This document shows positions 54,852 through 64,000 of a stretch of 64,000 bases of DNA, piece after piece (position 1 is the stretch's first letter; every line of letters starts with the position of its first letter). A program made the position numbers and the translations under genes. The DNA is taken from positions 13,534,501 to 13,598,500 of the forward strand of contig OX344754.2 of NCBI GenBank assembly GCA_947034885.2, written 5' to 3'. The notes under the pieces are model-generated. The model searched no databases, had not been told where the DNA came from, and saw only the letters and a list, made by a program, of their open reading frames with translations. Origin of the DNA: Thuidium tamariscinum. Lineage: Eukaryota > Streptophyta > Bryopsida > Hypnales > Thuidiaceae.

Positions 54852-57173
54852 CTATGCACAAGTTGTCCTTATGAGAATAAAAGAGGGAATGTGAACAACC
54901 AAAGTCACATTCTAAAATCTTTCAGGTTAGTCTTTCAACAGCATTTTACTCCTTTGGAGTGTGATGGTGGTGGTATCACTGCTCCAAAGTAGAAAGCATC
55001 TGAGTGTCATCCCTGAACGGCAATGGTGCAACTGGAGGGGCAGCTTATGGAGGAAAATTGAGTCTCTTCGTAGACACAACAAACTCGAAATTGTGGTAGC
55101 ACTGGCTTCTTTCTAGTATATTCTATGGTAAGGTTGTTGTCCATACCAATGGCTCCTTTCAATTGTTATCAAGTTGCTTTGGTGTTTTTTTCGAATCACC
55201 AACAGAAATGCATAGCATTCTAGAGACCCTCTGCTAAAGAGCCCCTACTTTGGCATGAAAAAAAATTCCTCTGACACATGAATTAAACCTTGTAACATCT
55301 TGTTTTGCAACTAGAGTTCCTCATTAATTTCAAACCTATAATTTTGCTTCATTTGCTCCGATTTGAAATAACTTTGATCTAAATAACTCTCATGACAATG
55401 TTATGAGATTAAGTACATGATTATAGTCTTTGGTATAGCTTTTATGGTGCATACTATAGAGAGTTAGACAACTTCAATTGGGTGATGTTGTTTCGTAGGA
55501 GTGACTACGAATCCTATTTTGTTAAAGATATGTGTTGAGTGGAGATTCTCTTGGATCTCGCAAATTGTGCCTTCAATCTGGTGTGCATGGCTGCATGCTC
55601 AACATAAAACACTTATACCTCTTTAATGCCCTTAGCCTAGGCAAGTAGAGTTTTGCAAATGTGTGACTATCAGTAGCATTTTGTGCACTACTTGCAGGAC
55701 ATGTATTTGGGGTCATATGAGTCAGGAAGGTGGTATTGAATCCTCTTTTCATATTTGTCAAACTCCTTATAACCACATTTGTAGCAACTTCTTGTGACCC
55801 AATAAGTGTGATTGTGAGAATACCGAGTGACTTTGGAATTGGATATATTTCTTTTCCAAGGCTTTGGTGAGAAGATGTGATATTAGAAAAGTTGGAATTA
55901 AAGAGGTCTAGGGATATTCATATGTAGCTGAGTCCAATTATGCTCTAGTGCAATGGTGCATATCGCTATTTGTTAGCATTGTTTGTCATCCTGCATATAG
56001 ACTCATGAAGCGGATGAGGTTCACTACATGTTTTTCGTTCTAAGCTTGGTGTTGAATATAAGTTTTATATGTTGGATCAGTTCTCTTACACAACAAGGTT
56101 GATCCACTCATCTGAGAAAAATTCATATGGCTTGGAAAATATTTTAGGGAGCTAAGGAAGTACAAATCTGGGGTTAGACCATGGAGGAGATGGTCAACAC
56201 AAATTTAAGATTAGCCGAGATTAGTCCTGGTGCCATTGTGGTGAGCTTGTGGTGTAGTACATATGTCAACTTTTGAGTTCCACTCTAGACAGTAGTACAT
56301 AATTCGTATACGAATTTATTTCTTTAATTTGTTAATTATGCCTTGGAATCTATTATGGAAACTGATATTACACCACGACTCTACATTGTCCAGGTTAAGA
56401 TTCCCGTAACAAAGATTGGTCTTTAAACAGCTAACTAGCAAATTAATTTTCTAATTTTAAAGTACTCCAAAAAAAATCACAAGTACTATAGTAAAACGCA
56501 ACAAATAGGACAAGTGTTTCTTGCAATCACCCTAGTAAATTGACCAAGAGTGGTGTTTGTGTAACGATGACGAGCGTGTACTCTACACATTAGGAAGGTA
56601 GGCATGTGTTTTGATGAAATTTTGGTCCTTGGATTTTTCGACATTTTTCAAATTGGGAGAAAACAAAGAATACTCGAGGGTTTATTCCCTTGAGGTCTCT
56701 TGCATTGATGACCCCGTTGATGAAGGCCCAACCTTGATCCTAGCTTCAGAATACTCTTTGTATATGGCCCTAGCCTTGTAGTGCTTAATGAAGGTTCTGA
56801 TTAATCACAAACCCTTCAAAGCAAATCAATTAGGGTTGTGATAAGCCTATGACAAACAACGGCGAGGCTATACCGGCAGTCTCTCTTGGATTGTTGATGT
56901 CATTAGACTTAGATTTTTACAAATTCACTAGGGTCCTACATACTTTGGATGGACCTTTGTTGCCTTCTATTCCCTATTAGATGCCAAGTCTACTTTGAAG
57001 GCCTTGTAGACTACTGTTATCTGTTGGAATTTATACCTTTCTTTTGGATGTTGCTTTGGCCTAGTCATTGTGAATTTCTCTGAATCATGGTTTCAATCCT
57101 GAGAAGTTCCCAATTATGAACTTGATTTATGTCAAATCTTAAAGCGAAGGAAGGTGATGGATTGTACATGCAG
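54852..57173. other. Intron or intergenic DNA, no firm gene
   Basis: Upstream of the kinesin exons on the - strand. I looked for earlier motor exons (DLAGSE, SSRSHT types) and did not find them. No repeat was recognised. Confidence 0.5.
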
Positions 57174-57274
57174 GCGCTATTGGCTATTGGAGTTGGTGTT
57201 GCTTATGCGGCCCCTTACTTGGGACGCATGGTAGCCGCCCTTGGCAAGTTAGTCATGGAGGATATTCAAGAAAT
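57174..57274 (+). CDS. Putative exon, hydrophobic segment
   Basis: It follows TGTACATGCAG and ends before GTAGGT. It reads ALLAIGVGVAYAAPYLGRMV then AALGKLVMEDIQE, which looks like a membrane segment. The family was not recognised. It does not join in frame directly to 57688-57902, so an intermediate exon would be needed. Confidence 0.35.
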
Positions 57275-57687
57275 GTAGGTATGGTAATTTCTGCTACCAA
57301 TTTGGGTTGTCTCCCATATGCTTACCGTGCTTGGGTTTCAAATGTTTGGATCATATATAGAATAGCTGAATATCATTCATTATATTCTTTTATATAAGAC
57401 TTGTGAAAACTTGTGCTTCTCTATTGTAGATGGAAATTTGGAAAAATAAACTTAAAGTATCTAACTTGTAGTGTAGAGAGCACAAGTAGGGCACCCAATG
57501 AGTGGCTAGGACCTATCTTCTCCTGTAGCTTGTGGTACTTCCCAACTGAGATGAGCTCAAGATTGTGCACTGCAAGAGTCTGGATTCTATTTACAAGGGT
57601 GATGAGGCAGCTTCTGAAGAATGTTTTGTTTGAAACTATTTGAGTTTGTTATGTAAGATAACCCTTTAAAATCCTTTGGGCGTGCAG

Positions 57688-57902
57688 CAAATAGTAAACG
57701 GAGTCCAAAGTGACATAAGACTACTTGTGGCGAGCATCAAAGAAGTGAAGCAGATCATCAGTCTTGCGACCAACGGTGTCAACTCATTTGCCATACCAGT
57801 GCCCATCATTGAAAAGCTTTTCCAAGATGATGATACAGAAGAAGCCGCTACTGATTTTGAAGAAGCGGTCTCACGCACTCTGGTGAATTCAAGAGCTAAA
57901 AG
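57688..57902 (+). CDS. Putative exon of unknown gene
   Basis: A 215-bp open stretch is bounded by a pyrimidine-poor GGGCGTGCAG acceptor and a strong AAAAG/GTAAGT donor. It reads QIVNGVQSDIRLLVASIKEV, a helical part, then IPVPIIEKLFQDDDTEEAA and SRTLVNSRAK. It has exon-like composition within AT-rich surroundings. No family was recognised. Confidence 0.45.
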
Positions 57903-60900
57903 GTAAGTTGCACCATTAGAAGTGCTAGCATTTTGCAATCTCATTAAGTCCTTTACATGAGGTGTGGTACTAATTTGTTTATCACCAATATAAAATCACA
58001 GAACTTGTAATTGAAAGACCAACCAATTGTGGTCAACGCTTGGTGGAGCTAGTTAGCCTCTCAATGTTCTAGACATTCAAATCCTAAGAACATCTTTGCT
58101 AGGGTTCTGCACAAACATTTCAATCCCTCCATGTCGGTGGTTGTATTGGAATCTTTGATGTCTGCTAGAGAGATTCTTTGTTTAGGCATAATCTTAGCAA
58201 CCTCAACACAAGGGATATGTTAATACCACCTTCAATGATAGAAATTGGTGGAAGGTATGATGTGTTTGTTTTGACTAGAGGTTGAGACTATCCCTCCGGG
58301 TGTGGAATCTCTTGTATGAAATGCAAATTGTGTCACAATTTCATCCACCATGTTTTCATCCACATTTCTTTTCATTTCTTTGATCCTCCAAAATTGTAAT
58401 GACATCCAAACATCTTCTCATGAAACCTTGGAGTTTGATGAGCAAAATGCCTTGTTCTTGTGTATCTTAAATGCATAAATGATTTTAAGAATCAATGCTT
58501 TGATATCCATAAGAGTTGAATTACAATGATTGCAAAAATGAAGTCATTGCTTAGTCAAATTTCACTTTGTGTGTTGAAAATAAATGGATGAATTTCTAAT
58601 GAGCAAACATGAATGTTGGAATATCCTTTGTGACAATATGTCTTAATTTTCTTTTTATCACATTTGTTTGCTAATATTTTGTCATCTACATTTTTCTCTA
58701 TATATAATTTTTTGGAAGCACACATAAATCAATTTTTTAGAATACCATTGGGGGTGCATCTTAAATGTTGTACAACAATATGCAATAAAATATTTAAGTC
58801 ACTATGATTCAAAAAAGAAGTAGATGTGATTTTTAGAGTGATTTTGAAACCCACATGAACAACTAAAATTATGGGGTGGTTAGCTTTGGAATTCATTTAC
58901 TTCCAAACCATAACTATGTTTTGCTTCAAAATATTTAGGATGTCCAATTGTAATACATCATCCATACTTCTTTGATAGGAAATGAAAGGTAAGTTCCTCC
59001 TTCTCTCAATTGTCATTGGAGTGGAATCTATTGAATCTTGGATAAAAGTTGATAGTTTATATGTGCCTATAAACCTTTTGACCTCTACACTATAAGCTCA
59101 AAAAGAGATAAGTAAACAATATTGAGTGTAATTGCTAGTTTGTACATGTCTTCATCACTCATGAACTTCAATACAACTTCCCTATAGTTCCAATATATTT
59201 TTTGTACATACATAGGAATTTTTTTGTTAAAGAAAGTGAGTACTATGTTTGGAATTGCTTTTAGTAACTCATAATATGGGTTGACCTTAGGTAGATTTTC
59301 TTTGTAGCCAAACAAACTAGTAGGCATTTAGAGAAAGGCATCTTCTCTAGACGAGTCATAATCCGTATGGTTTGTACCAACACTAGTTGGTAGAGTAGTA
59401 CAAGAGGATAGCCCTTAGCTTCCACTTGAAATCTCTTTAGTTAATTACACTTGTTTTTTATCCTTCTTCATTAAAATACAATGGCCTTGTGTTCTTTCTC
59501 ACAATAGAAAGTTGTCTTGAGTAGAATCTAGATGTAATAAAAAATATTGAAGAGTTCCTAAATAAAACTAAGAAGCCTCTTTTTTTAAGTGGATTTTCTT
59601 ATATAATATAAGAAGTAGAGGTTATTTTCAACTTTGTAATATATCTTTGTACTTTAAAATTTTGTAACTAATAATTATCAATAAATAAAATAATCAATTA
59701 TTCAAGACATAAACTTTCAAAGTAGAAAATTCCATTTAATTTTTTTCTAATTTTTTATTTAAATTTTATGATCTAAGGGGTCCAAAATTTTAATACACAT
59801 GGTTTTTAATGATACATTAAATGAACTCCTTAGGAAGGTGATCCATAATCTTGACAACCCAACTCTTATATTTTTAACTTCTTCTATTCTGTCTAGAATG
59901 ATACACTCTTGTATTCTTTCTTAAAACTTGACCTTGTATTGGAAAAATACTCATTTGTTTTAAATGTACAACTAGAAGGGGGATGTCTTTAATGTAGGTA
60001 TGTTCATTGTAAATCCTTATCTATTTAACTCTTGAAGTTTCTATCTCTTTTTTCCTTCTATAAATTGCCATTTCTATTGCAAAGTAAAAAACTTTTGAAA
60101 TATTTTTTGGCATATCTAACTATAGGATTTTCCTTTAGACTAGTGCAAGACTGTATAGAAGAAAATTTAGAAACTTTGTCCACATAAGTTGCAAGATATT
60201 TGCATATAAAGTAGGAAAAACAAGGTTCTTTGCACCTTGCCTAGATATTTTGTTTTTGAGTCTTCTTCATTGAAAACTTTGAATTTTAATTTATAATTCT
60301 TCATAACATAGTAACGTACTTAATTTTCACTAATTAAAAATTCATTTAATAAAACTAAATCCAAAATTGAAGGGGAAACTAAACCAATAAACTAAGGCCT
60401 TTTTTGAGCTTCTAAGAATATGCTCTAAATTAAACAAAAAGTCAACATATTGATGAGCTTTATCAATCATTAAAAAATCTAACCATTAAAATTCAATCTA
60501 GACATATTAAAGATCAATTTGGAAAAGAAAACACAACATTTCCACTTATGGATTGAAATATTGTAATGTTTTACATGAGGTTCAACTACAAAAGTGAGTT
60601 GAAGTCTTTCACTCCTCTTTTCACATGTATGTCAAATCTAAAAAGTTGGTCACCAAAATAATATAAGGATATAGGGTCTAACATGCATAATTCCAATTAA
60701 TTTATGGCCTCTCAAAGTTTACTATACAATTTTTTAAAATAAATCTCTCTGGAGTGTAATTTTTTTCCAAGATTTAGTGTATTTAAGGCTTATTTTCAAG
60801 AGCCCTCAACACTACAAAAAGTTGAGATTGCAATGTACACCCTTGTACAAAATCTTGAATAGAACAATCATAATCAATCATTTTTCAAAATGAGATTTTT

Positions 60901-63900
60901 GATGCTAAAAATAGACTTTGAAGAAAACATTTCAAAAATATAAACTGCTAAAATAGAAAATTTTGTTTGGTTTTATTTAACTTCAAAGTTTTGCAAACAC
61001 TAGATTTTGGTGCCTTGGGCATTTAGGGGTTAATATCTCTAAGATGTAATTGAAACACACTATCCTCAATTATGAGATTAGTCTAGCAAGAGATTTTACC
61101 CTTGCAAATTTATTTTAGATTTTTTTTAAATTGAATTCAAAAATGAATCCTGCTAGATATTCTTTTAATAAAATGTTGTATTTGCCCAAAAAACAAGATT
61201 GTCCATAACTACCATATCACTAATCAAAATAAGAATGATCAAAGATTCACATTTTAGATAAATATACAATCTTCAAAAAACAAATTTTTATAAATTTATT
61301 TTATGTTTTTGTGGAGGTCATTTTTACTTGCCAAACTAAAATTAGGACTTATTGCACCATAAGTTTTTTACTAGGCATTGGATGAGATAAAAATTATATT
61401 CCTAGGAATCTAATGTATTTTTTGTAAAATTAGGGGAGCCTATCCAAAATTCATTATCAATTTCTCTTGAGTGGACAATATAGGACTTTAGAGATTCATT
61501 TCCATGGGACAACCTTTTATCAACTATTATGTGGATTCATTGCTCAATTCATTACAAGATCTAACCTAATTGTGATTCTTTGTTGTGGAACCAATTTCCT
61601 TTTGTTGAGGCATATTGTAGTAAAAAATTTGTTTACTATGGAATTGTAGTTCAAAATTTTGGAATTAGGACTCAAAAGGTTGAAATTGGGTTAGAAAGTC
61701 ACCATTTTATCAATTCAAAGAGCATTACCACACAACTCTTAGACATGATTGGCAATAGATTCATTCCATTACCACAATATAAAGAATAAGTTTTTGGATT
61801 GAAATTGGAACCATGTAGGAAATAGAGGAATTACATTAACAAAAAAAATAAACATGGTTTTTTTCTAGAATTCAAAATGGAAAACTTTCTAATTTTGCTT
61901 TAACCATCAATAATATGTGTTATTTTCCTTAAATGAATTGACAAAAATACATAAAGAATATCTTAGTGTAAGTACATGTTAGTGAAAAAAACAAATATGG
62001 ATTTCCTACTTTAGTGCATGTTTATGAATTCAAATAGGAAGCCTTTTCCTAATACTTCAAAAATATATAAGTAATCCAAAATCTAAAACTTTAATTTGAT
62101 TCCATCAATTTATTTTTCTAGATGGCTATTTATACTAATTAGTTGTTCATGGCACTTGGAATCACAATAAGACTAATTTTTCAAAGCAAAAAATAGTGTG
62201 TAATAATTTAGAGCATTTTGTGATTATACAATCTATTAATACATTACATATATTTTCTTAAAAAATTTTCTATAAATATGAATTAAATATCCAAAACATC
62301 CTCCATGATCTAGCTAGTAGACAATTGAACATTTAGGGGCCAGTGCCATGCACTCATATATTGTCCAATTAAATGCTATTAGGTATGTGGTGAAAAACAT
62401 TGTTGAATAAAATAATGGGGTGTTATTGATTTTTTAAATGCACTTAAGTCAACAACACCTACGATTGTTTGAAGTAACTTATGACACAATAGGTGTGCAA
62501 CAAAAAAATAAGAATTTTTAGTATGCATTAAAAAATCTAAATAAAATAAAGTAAAAATAGTTATTTAGTTTCAACTTTCAAGAGTCAAGGTCAATTAGAT
62601 TTGTATGGTAAAACATATTCTAAACAACTCAGAGTTCTACTTGAAAAAAACTTGATCAAAATCAACCTCTTACAAAGTAGCAACCTATACATAACAATTA
62701 ATGAGCCCAATCATTTTCAAATTGATCCCCAAATCTACACTATTGTTGCTTTAGTACTATACATATTTGTTTAAGCTTTGTATAATATATTTACATTTTA
62801 AAATAAAATAATAAAGAATTTTGATTGGATGAGAATAAAATATTTTCATCCAATCAAAATTATTATTTTTGTTTAAGACATAATGTTTTTTTAATGTAAT
62901 AAGTATCTCTGTATGATTTGTACCATTTCATTAGGTTTTGCTAATTTGATTTCATTAAAATCAAGAGCTAAGTGAAATTCAAGCTTTGATTTTTAAATGT
63001 CCTTCTAATTAGCCATAGTATTCTTCTCATATAAATGATAATTACCTTTGTAATCATGTTTGGTTACTATATAAAAATCACAAAGGAAAATTCTTGTAGT
63101 GGTTCAAGTAGAAGAAAGAAATGTGAATTTGCTAATAATCAACCATGGAGTGGAATTATTAGGTAATTTCCAAGTACTCAAACTAAAGATTGTAAATTAA
63201 AATCAATTCAAAAAAATATTGTTAATTAATAATACCTCTTTCAAAAGATCTATATCATAGGTTTGAATACAATGGTTGTTCTTTTGCTTTTTTATTGACG
63301 TAGTACACTATTTTCTTAAGCTTTTATTATTAATCTTAATAGGATGAAGTGCATTTTTCAAAACATTCATCTTCCATCAAAAGGATAATTGAGCACTTGC
63401 AATTCATTGTTGTGCATTGGCAAAACAATCAAATAGGAATTTGTGATTGTAAGCATTATGTCTTCCACTAAAATGAACTATGCTAAATAGTAAAATTAGG
63501 TTGCAGCCTTATCCCAAGAAAGTTATTCTACAAACCATCCAAAGTCAACAAATATTTGTACAAATACTTCCATTTGTACACATAGAGGTTTATGAGTTCC
63601 AACTATACCAATAATTAATTCAAAAGTAATGCATTCTTATGCAGTAACATTAAATATTTATTTAATGTAGAATGTTGAGAAATTGGTGAGGGACAATCTA
63701 ATTTCACTATTTAGTGTAAATTATAGCATGCCTTGTCAAGGTCGGGAATCCTAGGAACAAACTTAGTAAGTTAGTCCCATAAAAATACTTTCCACTAGAT
63801 TTGAAGTTGAAGTCTTAAAAATCAATCTCTAATGGCCCACATGATAAGAAATAAATCATTGCAGTGAAAAAGAAACACACTAAACTTACCTTCATCTAGA

Positions 63901-64000
63901 AATTGAAGAAATGTGATCTCATCTGACCCCTAAATACCCACTAAAGTAAATGTCTCCACAAAAGACCCTTATTTTATTATATTTACTACTATTAAATACA
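57903..64000. other. AT-rich intergenic DNA, no gene seen
   Basis: About 6 kb of strongly AT-rich sequence. The open stretches at 59085-59327 (-), 61467-61649 (+) and 61580-61789 (+) are short, AT-driven and resemble no family. No LTR of the Copia family and no tandem array was seen here. Confidence 0.6.

Noticed and set aside
59085-61789. Short open frames at 59085-59327, 61467-61649 and 61580-61789
   Set aside because: AT-driven, no start context, no exon borders, no recognisable family.

Overview
The window looks like nuclear DNA of a land plant. Ty1/Copia retrotransposons with half-tRNA-iMet priming sites, a CACTA (En/Spm) DNA transposon carrying TNP2, DUF4218 and DUF4216 segments, and a plant-type kinesin-7 gene cut by short GT-AG introns all fit. 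The species cannot be read from the sequence. No rRNA, tRNA, CRISPR array or bacterial-type operon was seen.

Positions 1-43362 are mostly one nested pile of a single Copia family. Its 256-bp LTR (TGTTGAAGATC...ATCTCAATA) occurs about 16 times, whole or partial. Two forms share it. The long form (about 5.56 kb) includes one whole-looking element at 22131-27690 (- strand) with one uninterrupted gag-pol frame. The short form (about 4.3-4.5 kb) occurs at 1-1557, 10983-15272, 29324-33268 and 34795-39286. It keeps zinc-knuckle, protease and integrase segments but shows no polymerase active site or RNase H, and its leader holds 60-bp and about 62-bp tandem repeats. Target duplications GCAAC (around 10983-15272) and TAATT (around 34795-39286) prove two insertions. 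LTR pairs differ at only 2-3 of 256 sites, so the activity is recent. Two large near-identical inverted repeats overlie this pile: 1-2887 with 9653-12539, and 17327-21188 with 23829-27690. The loop of the second contains a 500-N gap flanked by an identical 442-bp direct repeat, which looks like an unmerged contig overlap.

Between and beyond the Copia copies are older host sequences. At 6013-6894 (-) four exons of a kinesin-7 motor domain are recognisable, one with an in-frame stop. At 54034-54851 (-) four more exons encode the next part of the same kind of protein (end of motor and neck). The two exon sets are complementary but lie in swapped order. A CACTA transposon (33486-40857) is split by the short Copia at 34795-39286 and cut at its right by another Copia.

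The region 43363-51831 is unlike the rest. It is AT-rich but holds three CpG-dense islands built from GTCCGCC/GGCGGAC words (43363-43620, 47715-47995, 51165-51450). Two lie just upstream of single-exon - strand genes: a divergent protein kinase with a new N-terminal domain (46085-47548), and an unknown protein with a Gly/Tyr/Ser-rich tail (49881-50954). Each of these frames has exactly one in-frame stop. A 176-bp satellite of about 6.5 units (48003-49150) and a 365-bp terminal-inverted-repeat element (51467-51831) lie among them. From 51832 to the end the DNA is AT-rich with few genes. It holds a Copia LTR remnant, the kinesin exons and two putative exons near 57.2-57.9 kb.
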